Part shown: positions 55,288-63,426 of the stretch, piece after piece | Layout of the letters: the number at the start of each line of letters is the position of its first letter | Numbering within the stretch: the first letter of the stretch is position 1 | From: Rhizobium vallis | GTDB taxonomy: Bacteria > Pseudomonadota > Alphaproteobacteria > Rhizobiales > Rhizobiaceae | Length of the DNA: 64,000 nt | Direction: 5' to 3' | Assembly: GCF_003985155.1 (NCBI RefSeq) | Contig: NZ_ML133686.1 | Location: 590,001 to 654,000, forward strand | Translations under genes and position numbers: made by a program | The notes under the pieces: model-generated | What the model saw: only the letters and a program-made list of their open reading frames with translations | The model's database searches: none | What the model was told of the DNA's origin: nothing

Positions 55288-55734
55288 TCAAACGTCCGCC
55301 GGAGAGGCATCGGATGTTTGGTGGTTCCACGGATTTACGACAGTAAGTCCCGCGGCCTCAAAGGGGCTGACGTCGCGCGTTGCAACAATAAAGCCCTTCG
55401 AAGCGGCTATGGCGGCAATATATCCGTCAGGGGTTGGGAAGCCTTTGCCGTCCGCCCGAGCCCTGACGGCAAGATCGGCATAATGCCGGGCAGCTCCCAC
55501 GTCGAACGGCAATACCCGATCCCCAAACAGTTCGAGCACGCCGCCGAGCATTTCGCTCAGAGCCGCCTTGCGCCGGCCGTCCGGCAATGCACCGATGCCA
55601 AACAGCAGCTCGGCCAATGTCACACTCGATAAATACAGGGTTTCAGCGACCTGCTCGTTCAGCCACGAGCGCACTGCCGCATTGGCGGCTGGTTTCATGG
55701 CCTCGGAAAGGACATTGGTGTCCAGGATGATCAT
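55288..55734 (-). CDS. VapC/FitB-type PIN-domain toxin
   Basis: 148 aa. The PIN-domain acidic residues are D5 (MIILDTNVLSE), E42, D103 (TPDGYIAAIA) and D121 (ATRDVSPF), forming the metal-dependent RNase site. The start overlaps the antitoxin stop by ATGA. PSTs of this length and the -TxDG- region fit the FitB subgroup. Targets of such toxins are usually tRNA or rRNA, but not known here. Confidence 0.93.
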   Translation of the reverse strand: MIILDTNVLSEAMKPAANAAVRSWLNEQVAETLYLSSVTLAELLFGIGALPDGRRKAALSEMLGGVLELFGDRVLPFDVGAARHYADLAVRARADGKGFPTPDGYIAAIAASKGFIVATRDVSPFEAAGLTVVNPWNHQTSDASPADV

Positions 55735-55985
55735 TCAAATCTCAATGGCTCCGCCGGCGTCTTGTCACGCAGTTGGTCAAACACTGAGAAATCATCATTG
55801 CTAAGCCCCAAGTGCCGACCGAGCTCGGCCAACGCATCCCCCAAGCGAATGCGCTGCTCGGGCTTCACCACGCTTTCCAGGATTTCGCGAACTTCCGCTT
55901 CAGTGCTGCGCCCGTGCATCGCCGCACGCACACGCAATGCGCGATGCACCTCGTCGGGCACGTTTCGAACTGTCAGAACGGCCAT
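55731..55985 (-). CDS. VapB/FitA-type ribbon-helix-helix antitoxin
   Basis: 84 aa from the ATG at 55985 (MAVLTVRNVPDE). A TTG two codons upstream is also open. N-terminal ribbon-helix-helix (RNVPDEVHRALRVRAAMHGR) binds DNA. The C-terminal part (about 45-84) wraps the toxin. Starts 15 bp after a perfect operator palindrome. Confidence 0.92.
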   Translation of the reverse strand: MAVLTVRNVPDEVHRALRVRAAMHGRSTEAEVREILESVVKPEQRIRLGDALAELGRHLGLSNDDFSVFDQLRDKTPAEPLRFE

Positions 55986-55999
55986 ATTCAAAGCCCACC

Positions 56000-56020
56000 A
56001 TTGCTGTCAATGACAGCAAT
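56000..56020. promoter_or_regulatory. Toxin-antitoxin operator palindrome
   Basis: ATTGCTGTCA (56000-56009), A, TGACAGCAAT (56011-56020), perfect 10-bp arms. Fits autorepression by the antitoxin. Confidence 0.7.
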
Positions 56021-56055
56021 ATAGTCATCATGCAGTCATGTCGCAAGGTAGGGAC

Positions 56056-56904
56056 TCAGCGGTTACGCCACCCCATCAGCTTTTCGATCTGTTCCGCCGA
56101 ACTGCGCACCTGGGCCGTATAGTGGTTTTCATCGGAAAATGCCTTCTGTTCCGGCAGCACGATGGAGATGGTGGCAACGCACTGGCCGTCGCGGTCGCAG
56201 ATCGGCGAGGCGATGCAGGCAACCGCATAATCCGATTCGCCTGCCTGGATCGACAGACGCGCCTCGAAGGCCTTGCCGGCGGCTTCCGACAGCGTGCCCG
56301 GGTCGATTTCGGCGCGGCCGGTCGGTGATGAGCGGGCGCAGCGCTTGAAGAGCTCGATGCGCTCTTCCTGCGGCAGGTGGCCGGCGAGCAGGCGGCCCGA
56401 GGCCGTCCAGTTCAGCGGCACGCGGGTGCCGACGCGCGACGCCACCTGGAAGTGGCTCGGACCGTCGGCCATGGCAAGCACCAGCATATAGTCACCGTCG
56501 CGGCCGCAAACCTGCACGGTTTCGCCGGCCTGGCGGCAGAGATCGTGCATTTCATGGGTGGCGATGCTCATGAAATCCAGCGATCGGGCATAGGCGAGGC
56601 CGTAATGATAGAGCCGCGCGCCGAGCCAGATCGAGCCGTCCGCCTGGCGCGTCAGCATGTTCTTTTCGACGAGATCGTCGACGATGACGTAGACGGTCGA
56701 CAGCGGCGCCTTGACTGCCTTGGCAATGGCATAGACGCCGGCCGGCGAGCCGGTCTCATAGAGATGATCGATCACCTGAAGCGCCCGGTCGATGCCGCTG
56801 ACGCGCGCACGCCGTGTGCCCTTGTCGCCGCCTTCGGCGGCAAGGCCTTCATCTTCGGAGTAAACTTCGGGTGATGTCTTTCCGTCCAATTCCACGCACC
56901 TCAT
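56056..56904 (-). CDS. IclR-family transcriptional regulator
   Basis: 282 aa from the ATG at 56904. The first 35 residues are a low-complexity extension. An N-terminal winged helix (SGIDRALQVIDHLYE, AIAKAVKAPLSTVYVIVDDL) is followed by an IclR effector domain with the YAVACIASPICDRDG motif. Regulators of this family often control small aromatic or sugar-acid pathways. Neighbours are the toxin-antitoxin pair and the amidohydrolase 0.9 kb away. Bases 56905-57185 downstream of its start hold no clear gene. Confidence 0.92.
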   Translation of the reverse strand: MRCVELDGKTSPEVYSEDEGLAAEGGDKGTRRARVSGIDRALQVIDHLYETGSPAGVYAIAKAVKAPLSTVYVIVDDLVEKNMLTRQADGSIWLGARLYHYGLAYARSLDFMSIATHEMHDLCRQAGETVQVCGRDGDYMLVLAMADGPSHFQVASRVGTRVPLNWTASGRLLAGHLPQEERIELFKRCARSSPTGRAEIDPGTLSEAAGKAFEARLSIQAGESDYAVACIASPICDRDGQCVATISIVLPEQKAFSDENHYTAQVRSSAEQIEKLMGWRNR

Positions 56905-57185
56905 GAAAACTGCGGTTATATTACATTACTATGGCACAGCGGTCGCTGTGGCAAATCGCAACATCTTGTAGGTTGATCGTGCGGGCCGATACGGCAGCGA
57001 TGGAAATCGGCTAGCCATTTCGTCTGCCGCCGGAAGCATGATCCTGCGGTATGAGGAGAAGTGCCGGAGCGCGTCGTCCCCCGGATATCAGGACGTTACC
57101 GTCAAACGACAAAGGCCGCCGCTTCTTAGGACGGCAGCCCTTGACGGGGGCAGGGAGAGATCCCCAAAATGTTCAGGCGGCGTTA

Positions 57186-57401
57186 TCAGCCGAAGCAGGG
57201 CATCGCCGGCAGATTGGCGCGGCTCGCAAGCGCACCGATCATGTTGCCCACCGACGTTTGGCGCGGTTCGCGTTTACCGGCCGCCGTCTCCAGAAGTTGC
57301 TTGAAGTCTTCAAGCTTCACGCCGTCGGCGCGCAACACCATGGCGATCAGGGGGTCGCGAAGGGCTTCGGATATCGTCAGGTCGTCTCTGGTCTTTCTCA
57401 T
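57186..57401 (-). CDS. Small conserved-looking hypothetical protein
   Basis: 71 aa from the ATG at 57401 with a strong AAGGAGGA SD. The longer frame starts lie in non-coding DNA. Begins MRKTRDDLTISEALRDPLIA, ends GALASRANLPAMPCFG. It resembles short rhizobial proteins with a (R)DPLI(A/G)xVLRAD motif, function unknown. Divergent from the TetR gene, so it is a possible target of that regulator. Confidence 0.65.
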   Translation of the reverse strand: MRKTRDDLTISEALRDPLIAMVLRADGVKLEDFKQLLETAAGKREPRQTSVGNMIGALASRANLPAMPCFG

Positions 57402-57482
57402 GGCTTGTCCTCCTTTCGTGGGCGGTCGCCCGTGTTCCACTCCCGCCGCCACGCCCTCGGCATTGACTTTCGCGGTCTGTGG

Positions 57483-57525
57483 TGTTACCGGTAAGTAACA
57501 ATACGTTTGTTACCGATCGGTCACA
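57483..57525. promoter_or_regulatory. Double TGTTACCG operator before the TetR gene
   Basis: TGTTACCGGTAAGTAACA (57483-57500) and TGTTACCGATCGGTCACA (57508-57525), two 18-bp near-palindromes with a common TGTTACCG half. They lie directly before the TetR start and 82 bp before the small divergent gene. Confidence 0.6.
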
Positions 57526-57528
57526 TTG

Positions 57529-58152
57529 ATGTCAAGGACTTCGTCCGCAAAAAAATCAGAAACTTCGAATGAAATCTCCGCAGTCGCTCCAGAAGATCGC
57601 ATCCCACCGCGGGAGCGTATCGTCTCGACTGCCCTGGAGCTTTTCCGTGAGCACGGCATCCGCGGCATCGGCGTCGATGCTATCGCCGACGCGGCTCTGA
57701 CCAACAAGATGACGCTCTATCGGCATTTCGGTTCGAAGGACGAACTGGTCTGCGAGACGCTGCGCCGGGCTTCCGACAAGGCGGGCGCGATCTGGCGCGA
57801 GCTGGAGGCAGAGTATCCCGGCGATCCGCGTGCCCAGTTGAATGCCTGGGTGGATATGCGGGCGCAGTGTCTGAACGGCGAGCCCGCTGGCTGCGATCTC
57901 GCTAACGCCGCCATCGAGCTCAAAGGCGAGGGCCATCCCGCCCATGAGATGATCGAGCGGCACAAGGCCGAGCAGCGGGACCGCCTGGTTGCGCTCTGTT
58001 CGGCGGCCGGTGCACGCGAACCCCAGTTGCTTGCCGACACTCTGACGCTGCTCCTCGAAGGCGCGCGTGTCAGCCGGCAGGCCATGGGCGCCGACGGATG
58101 CTGCGGCCATTTCGCCAAGGCCTGCAGGGCAGCGATCGCCTCTTTCGCCTGA
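57529..58152 (+). CDS. TetR-family transcriptional regulator
   Basis: 207 aa, ATG at 57529. N-terminal HTH at about 30-75 (GIRGIGVDAIADAALTNKMT, followed by LYRHFGSKDEL). The C-terminal ligand domain has cysteines near the end (GADGCCGHF). Likely represses itself and the divergent small gene through the TGTTACCG sites. Confidence 0.93.
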   Translation: MSRTSSAKKSETSNEISAVAPEDRIPPRERIVSTALELFREHGIRGIGVDAIADAALTNKMTLYRHFGSKDELVCETLRRASDKAGAIWRELEAEYPGDPRAQLNAWVDMRAQCLNGEPAGCDLANAAIELKGEGHPAHEMIERHKAEQRDRLVALCSAAGAREPQLLADTLTLLLEGARVSRQAMGADGCCGHFAKACRAAIASFA

Positions 58153-58220
58153 ACCGCGTCGGGAACCTTACTGCTTCGGTGTCGTTGTTCCCTAAGGGAG
58201 GATGACGTGGAGGCAGAGAG

Positions 58221-58409
58221 ATGAACTACGTCTATCTCAAGCGCCTGTATGCCAGACGCGCGGAGCTCGAAGCCAAGCTGGAGCTTCATGATGCGCGTTA
58301 TTGCTTCGGCGACGAGGAAGTCGATGACGGCACCGACAGCGATCTGCGCGAGCGGCTGAGCGAGATTTCCGAGGAAATTGCCGCGCTGGAAAGCGGACCA
58401 GGCCGCTGA
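58221..58409 (+). CDS. Small coiled-coil protein of unknown function
   Basis: 62 aa, ATG at 58221 with GGAGG SD. Mostly helical: the first 25 residues are basic-amphipathic (LKRLYARRAELEAKLEL), then an acidic middle (GDEEVDDGTDSD) and a second helix (LRERLSEISEEIAALE). Could form a helical hairpin. 68 nt after the TetR gene. Not recognised. Confidence 0.6.
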   Translation: MNYVYLKRLYARRAELEAKLELHDARYCFGDEEVDDGTDSDLRERLSEISEEIAALESGPGR

Positions 58410-58441
58410 AAGCACTCCCAGTAAAAGCATGCGCCAAAAGC

Positions 58442-58879
58442 CTAATTTCCGGCGCTGAGGATTTCCATCGTCCGCTCGTCGAATTTTCCCTGATAGAAAT
58501 GCTCGATCGCCTGGTGGAAGGGCGAACCGTGGTCGCTGATCGCGGCAAACAAGGTCATCGATGAGCGGAATTTGAGGTCGTCGGGCGAGCCGAGGATCTC
58601 ATGGGCGGATCGGCTTTTGATGGACAGTATGGCTTCGACGCAGCGCAGCAGCCGGCTTGAGAGAATGGGATCGGCGAGATAGGCGGCGGCTTCCTCAGCC
58701 GAACGGATCGCATATTTCTCGGCCATGACAGAGGTGCCGAGACCGGCGATCTGTGGGAAGATGAACCACATCCAGTGAGACGTCTTGCGCCCGGCTTTCA
58801 GCTCGGAGAGCGCCTTTTCATAGATGCCGTTCTGGGCGTCGACGAAGCGGTGAAGGTTGTAGTCGATATCGCCGGCCAT
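58442..58879 (-). CDS. DUF1810 family protein
   Basis: 145 aa from the ATG at 58879 (MAGDIDYNLHRF) with GGAAAGG SD. The longer frame is a run-through of the intergenic spacer. Contains YNLHRFVDAQ and HWMWFIFPQIAGLG, the diagnostic DUF1810 block. Cytoplasmic, function unknown. Confidence 0.88.
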   Translation of the reverse strand: MAGDIDYNLHRFVDAQNGIYEKALSELKAGRKTSHWMWFIFPQIAGLGTSVMAEKYAIRSAEEAAAYLADPILSSRLLRCVEAILSIKSRSAHEILGSPDDLKFRSSMTLFAAISDHGSPFHQAIEHFYQGKFDERTMEILSAGN

Positions 58880-58947
58880 GGTCCTTTCCCTTTCTGCTGT
58901 CGATGCAGCCTGGGCCAAGGTTGCCATGCCCGGCGATGTATTTTCGG

Positions 58948-59262
58948 TCAGCAGACCCTTTCGGCGTAAGGGCTGCTCTCGCGGCAATGGCCGTAGGCCG
59001 GATGATGCGGCGCGCTGTCGCCTGATGTGGCGGTGATGGCCGACGTCGTCATCGGGTCTGTGTTGCCCGAAGAATATGCGGCGAACCCCGCAAAGCTCAA
59101 GACAACAAGCGCTCCGACCACAACAATGCGTTCGAAGCCCGAAAGTTTCTGCGCGCTGACATGATCCACATAGTCGCGCTCGCCCAAGCCGATGGTTTCA
59201 TCCTCTTTCGCATGAAGGGTCACCATATCCTGGCGGCGGCTTAAAGTTTCACAATCTGTCAT
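58948..59262 (-). CDS. Hypothetical protein with one membrane helix
   Basis: 104 aa, ATG at 59262 with AGGAGT SD. Residues 44-62 (FERIVVVGALVVLSFAGFA) form a single helix. The N-terminus is charged and would lie in the cytoplasm. The C-terminal 40 residues are Ser/Thr/His-rich and contain two cysteines. Not recognised. A frame of ordinary rhizobial codon use, in a region of lower GC downstream. Confidence 0.6.
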   Translation of the reverse strand: MTDCETLSRRQDMVTLHAKEDETIGLGERDYVDHVSAQKLSGFERIVVVGALVVLSFAGFAAYSSGNTDPMTTSAITATSGDSAPHHPAYGHCRESSPYAERVC

Positions 59263-59451
59263 TTAATTTACTCCTGCAACACATGCGGAGTCGGTTCTTT
59301 AAGAGCAAACCTCTTACCCTCATGCCGAGCCCACTCCTCACGCGAGCAGCATGTGTGTCTTCAATCGTGGTAATTGAAGGGGCAATCTGCAAACTCAGTG
59401 TTCAAAAAATCGTCCTAATAAATGCAAAATATCGTGAAGCTCTGGTTCGTT

Positions 59452-59499
59452 GGAACGATCCGGGGTAGTCGAAAGGATCATCTTTCGTCTGGATCGTCC
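59452..59499 (+). promoter_or_regulatory. Nested inverted repeat just before the amidase start
   Basis: Outer GGAACGATCC (59452-59461) with GGATCGTCC (59491-59499), inner CGAAAG (59470-59475) with CTTTCG (59482-59487). It ends one base before the ATG at 59501. The gene has no clear SD. Could be an operator or a translation-blocking hairpin. The 190 bp before it (59263-59451) are AT-rich with no gene seen. Confidence 0.45.
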
Positions 59500-59500
59500 T

Positions 59501-60871
59501 ATGAGCAAATCCTTCGGCGCGATGTCGGTCGCGCAGCTTTCCGTTCTCATTCAAGGCGGTGCGGCCGATCCGGTCGACGTGGCCGAGGCGATCTTCGAAT
59601 CGATCGCCAATTACGCCGACAAGGCCGTCTTCACCAGGCTCACCGAAAGCCGAGCGATGGAGGAGGCGGTTGCCTCCTCGAAGCGTTTGCGGGAAGGGCG
59701 CTCGCTCGGATTGCTGGACGGCATTCCGATCGCCTGGAAGGATCTTTTCGACATTGAAGGCCTGGCGACCACGGCCGGTTCGGTCGTCCTAGCCGCGGAT
59801 GCATCAGCCGAGCGCGATGCGGCCGTCGTCGGTTTGCTCAGGCAGGCTGGCATGGTTGCCGTCGGTCGCACCAATATGAGCGAATTCGCTTTTTCCGGGC
59901 TTGGCATCAACCCGCATTACGGTACGCCGGTCAATCCGCGAAGCGCGGATCTCCCTCGCATTCCCGGCGGTTCGTCCTCAGGCGCCGGCGTCGCGGTTGC
60001 AGCGGGGCTGGTGCCGGTGGCGATGGGCACGGATACGGGCGGCTCGGTGCGTATTCCAGCCGCTTTCAACGGCATCGTCGGTTATAAGGCGACCCGCGGC
60101 CGCTATGCGATGGAGGGTGTCTATCCCCTGGCAAAGAGCCTCGATTCGCTGGGGCCGCTCTGCCGCACCGTCAAGGACGCGGTCTGGATCGATGCCGGCA
60201 TGCGCGGTCTGACGGCGCCTGACGTTGTCGAGCGTCCGCTGCACGGATTGGAACTCGTCGTGCCTGAAAATATCGTCTTCGAGGGCGCGGAACCCGGCGT
60301 CGTCGCCGCCTTCGAGGCAGCATTGGAACGCCTCCAAAAGGCCGGCGTCTCTATTGCCCGCACCGTCATTCCCGCCTTCGACAAGATATTCGATCTGATG
60401 ACGAGATATGGTCCTTTGGTAACGGCGGAGGCTTTCGCACTTCACCGCGAACGGCTGGCGGGACCGGACGCAGACAGGATGGATCACCGTGTCGTCGTGC
60501 GCACCCGCTTGGGAAGCAAGACGACGCTGCCCGATTACCTCAGTATCCTTGAAGCGCGCAGCCGCTTAGTCGCTAATGTCGACCGTCTTGTCGGCGACCG
60601 GTTGATCGCCTTTCCCACTGTTGCGCACGTCGCTCCGCCGATTAAACCTCTGGAGCAGGATGACGATCTGTTTTTCGCGACAAACAACAAGACGCTGCGC
60701 AACACCGCGCTCGGCAATTTCCTCGACTGGTGCGGCGTCTCCATTCCCTGCGGCACGGGTGCATCAGGCATGCCGGTCGGCCTGCTGCTTTCGGCGACCG
60801 CCCGCCGCGATGAGGCGCTGCTCGGGACGAGCCTTGCCGCCGAGGCGATCATCCGCGGCGATTTTGCCTGA
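59501..60871 (+). CDS. Amidase-signature family hydrolase
   Basis: 456 aa from the ATG at 59501. Catalytic triad by spacing: K80 in PIAWKDLFD, S158 in GGSSSGAG, S182 in GTDTGGSVRIP. Hydrolyses an amide (indoleacetamide, aryl or short-chain amide, or an allophanate-type substrate; not decidable). Followed 66 nt later, on the same strand, by a TIM-barrel isomerase. No GatB/GatC partner, so not the tRNA amidotransferase. Confidence 0.9.
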   Translation: MSKSFGAMSVAQLSVLIQGGAADPVDVAEAIFESIANYADKAVFTRLTESRAMEEAVASSKRLREGRSLGLLDGIPIAWKDLFDIEGLATTAGSVVLAADASAERDAAVVGLLRQAGMVAVGRTNMSEFAFSGLGINPHYGTPVNPRSADLPRIPGGSSSGAGVAVAAGLVPVAMGTDTGGSVRIPAAFNGIVGYKATRGRYAMEGVYPLAKSLDSLGPLCRTVKDAVWIDAGMRGLTAPDVVERPLHGLELVVPENIVFEGAEPGVVAAFEAALERLQKAGVSIARTVIPAFDKIFDLMTRYGPLVTAEAFALHRERLAGPDADRMDHRVVVRTRLGSKTTLPDYLSILEARSRLVANVDRLVGDRLIAFPTVAHVAPPIKPLEQDDDLFFATNNKTLRNTALGNFLDWCGVSIPCGTGASGMPVGLLLSATARRDEALLGTSLAAEAIIRGDFA

Positions 60872-60937
60872 ATTCGCAATTGAACCGCCCGGCTTTTGTT
60901 GCCATTGATGGCACGAGGAGATCCTGGAGGAAGGCAT

Positions 60938-61798
60938 ATGCAGGTTTTGCAGAACGGACGCTTCGCGGTTTCGACATGGTCACTGCATCGGCTGCTTGGC
61001 GCCGTCCATGCCTATAGCCCCGATCCCGACAAAAGCGCTGCGCCGAAGGAGCCCTATGGACCCGGCGTCGCAGCGCTGATCGATGTGCCCGCGGCACTTG
61101 CGGCGCGCGACATCCGCCGGTTGGAAATCTGTTCCTTCCATCTGCCGAGCCTCGATGCCGGCTATCTCGGTGAACTCCGCGGCGCCATGGCGGCGTCGAA
61201 CGTGCTGTTCCAGACATTGCTCGTCGAGGATGGCGATCCCAGCCATGCCGAGACAGCGGAACGCGATGTTGAATGGATGGCGGAGTGGATCGGCATTGCC
61301 GCTGCCCTCGGAGCGCAGAGAATGCGGGTCATTGCGGGCAAGCAGAAGCCGACGGAGGAAAATCTCAGGCGCGCCGCTCGTCACCTTGGCTGGCTGGCCG
61401 AAAAGGCGGAAGGCAGCGGTGTGCGCGTTGTCGTCGAGAATTGGTTCGACCTGCTGCCGTCACCCGTCGAAATGAACTGGCTGCTGGACCGGCTGGACGG
61501 CAAGGTTGGGCTCAACGGCGATCTTGGCAACTGGGCAACGCCTGCGAAATACCAGGGCCTCGCCGATATCATGCGCCGGGCAGAAATCTGCCATGCCAAG
61601 GCTGATTACGGCGTCACCGGTCTCGATGCCGAGGATTACCGCAAATGCCTGGAGATGTGCGAGAAGGCCGGTTACGCCGGTCCTTTCACGCTGATCTACG
61701 ACTCGCCCTTCTTCCAAGATGAATGGGATGGCATCCTGCTGCAAAAGCAGTTCATCGAGGATTTCCTGCGCGAGGCGCCGGCGCGCCGGACGGCTTAA
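60938..61798 (+). CDS. Xylose-isomerase-like TIM-barrel protein
   Basis: 286 aa from the ATG at 60938, with CTGGAGGAAGG SD. TIM-barrel of the sugar phosphate isomerase/epimerase group (AP_endonuc_2), with candidate metal ligands in VVVENWFDL, GLNGDLGNW and CHAKADYG. Reaction unknown. Likely co-transcribed with the amidase, which suggests a shared substrate such as a sugar amide or an N-acylated compound. Confidence 0.82.
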   Translation: MQVLQNGRFAVSTWSLHRLLGAVHAYSPDPDKSAAPKEPYGPGVAALIDVPAALAARDIRRLEICSFHLPSLDAGYLGELRGAMAASNVLFQTLLVEDGDPSHAETAERDVEWMAEWIGIAAALGAQRMRVIAGKQKPTEENLRRAARHLGWLAEKAEGSGVRVVVENWFDLLPSPVEMNWLLDRLDGKVGLNGDLGNWATPAKYQGLADIMRRAEICHAKADYGVTGLDAEDYRKCLEMCEKAGYAGPFTLIYDSPFFQDEWDGILLQKQFIEDFLREAPARRTA

Positions 61799-61816
61799 AT
61801 CAAAAACACTTCCCGC

Positions 61817-63331
61817 TCATTCCTGGCGCGGGAACCTCTGGCTTTCCTCAAGCACGTTCAGATCCATGTGGTTGCGCATATAGCGCTCTGAGGCTTTCTG
61901 CAGCGGCTGATAGTCCCATGGATAATAGGCGCCATTGCGAAGCGCCGCATAGACCACCCAGCGGCGCGCCTGGCTTTCGCGCACGGCGGCGTCGAAATCG
62001 GCAAGGTTCCAGCGGCGGCTTGCCTCTTCGGTAAGCCTTGCCAAGGTCTCGGCATGCGAGGGATTGGTCGCCAGATTGTCGAGTTCTTCGGGATCGGCGT
62101 CGAGATCGAACAGCATTGGCGGGTCCTTCTCGCAGAGCGACAGCTTGTATCGACCGTCCCTGATGCAGACGAGCGGCGCTTCGGAGCCTTCGGCGGCATA
62201 TTCCATCGGCACGGGACCGCGACTGCCGGTACCTTCAGCGAGTGCTGCGAGATCCCAGCCCTCGGTCCACGGCTTCAACGAGGCGATATCGATCCCGGCA
62301 AGACCGGCGAGCGTCGGCGTCACGTCGAGCGTGGAAACGGGCTGATCGATGCGGCTGGGCTTCCAGCCGGGAACTGAGATCATCAGCGGAACGCGGGCCG
62401 ATCCTTCGTAGAAGTTCATTTTGAACCAGAGGCCGCGATCACCGAGCATGTCGCCATGGTCGGATGCGAAGACGATGATCGTGTTTTCGGCCATGCGGGT
62501 CCGCTCCAGGACGTCGAGGATTTCGCCGATCTTCTCGTCGACATAGGAGATATTGGCGAAATAACCGCGCCTTGCCCGTCTGATTTCTTCCGGGCTGATG
62601 TCGAAAGCATCGTGATCGCAGGCTTTCATCAGCCGCTGCGAGTGCGGGTCCTGCTGGTCGAAGGCGATCGGCGCAACCGCCGGATCGAGCGCCGGGCAAT
62701 CCTCATAGAGGTCCCAGAACTTGCGGCGCGCGACATAAGGATCGTGCGGATGGGTGAAGCTGACGGTCAGGCACCAGGGGCGCTCATCGTGGCCGCGCGA
62801 GAGATCGAAGAGCTTGCGGGCGGCGTGGTAAGCGACCTCATCGTCATACTCCATCTGGTTGGTGATCTCGGCAATGCCGGCGCCGGTGACGGAACCGAGG
62901 TTGTGATACCACCAGTCGATGCGCTCGCCCGGCTTGGTATAGTCGGGCGTCCAGCCGAAATCGGCGGGGTAGATGTCCGTCGTCAGCCGTTCCTCGAAAC
63001 CGTGAAGCTGATCGGGGCCGACGAAGTGCATCTTGCCTGATAGTGCCGTCTGGTATCCGGCGGCGCGCAGGTGATGCGCATAGGTCGGGATGTCGGAGGC
63101 GAATTCCGCCGCATTGTCATAGACGCGCGTCCGGCTCGGCAACTGTCCGGACATGAAGGAGGCCCGCGCCGGCGCGCAGAGCGGGCTTGCGGTATAGGCG
63201 TTCGTAAAACGCACGGAGCGATCTGCCAATGATTTCAGATGCGGCGCATGAAGAAAATCTGCGGGACCATCCGGGAAGAAGGTCCCATTCAACTGGTCCA
63301 CCATCAGGATGAGCATATTGGGACGCGTCAT
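61817..63331 (-). CDS. betC: Choline sulfatase BetC
   Basis: 504 aa, full length. Active-site cysteine C52 in SPLCAPARASFMSG (CxPxR), converted to formylglycine. The metal site includes VDQLNG near the N-terminus and FASDHGDMLG. The last 60 residues (RWVVYAALRNGAYYPWDYQP, MRNHMDLNVLEE) are the choline-sulfatase-specific C-terminal domain. It frees choline and sulfate in the cytoplasm, feeding the glycine betaine pathway. No signal peptide. Divergent from a LysR regulator. Confidence 0.95.
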   Translation of the reverse strand: MTRPNMLILMVDQLNGTFFPDGPADFLHAPHLKSLADRSVRFTNAYTASPLCAPARASFMSGQLPSRTRVYDNAAEFASDIPTYAHHLRAAGYQTALSGKMHFVGPDQLHGFEERLTTDIYPADFGWTPDYTKPGERIDWWYHNLGSVTGAGIAEITNQMEYDDEVAYHAARKLFDLSRGHDERPWCLTVSFTHPHDPYVARRKFWDLYEDCPALDPAVAPIAFDQQDPHSQRLMKACDHDAFDISPEEIRRARRGYFANISYVDEKIGEILDVLERTRMAENTIIVFASDHGDMLGDRGLWFKMNFYEGSARVPLMISVPGWKPSRIDQPVSTLDVTPTLAGLAGIDIASLKPWTEGWDLAALAEGTGSRGPVPMEYAAEGSEAPLVCIRDGRYKLSLCEKDPPMLFDLDADPEELDNLATNPSHAETLARLTEEASRRWNLADFDAAVRESQARRWVVYAALRNGAYYPWDYQPLQKASERYMRNHMDLNVLEESQRFPRQE

Positions 63332-63370
63332 GGAATTCCTCTTTGGCTATTTGAAGAATTTACTCAAGCG

Positions 63371-63409
63371 CCTATCATTGCAACTGTAAAGACAGCTTTT
63401 TTTGATAGG
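63371..63409. promoter_or_regulatory. Inverted repeat in the betC/LysR divergent promoter
   Basis: CCTATCA (63371-63377) and TGATAGG (63403-63409), perfect 7-bp arms, 32 bp centre to centre. Position between the two genes fits a LysR operator pair. Confidence 0.45.
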
Positions 63410-63426
63410 TGACAAAAGGAATTTTT

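Noticed and set aside
57051..57494. 147-codon plus-strand frame
   Set aside because: Covers the small minus-strand gene and its operator; no SD and poor codon pattern.
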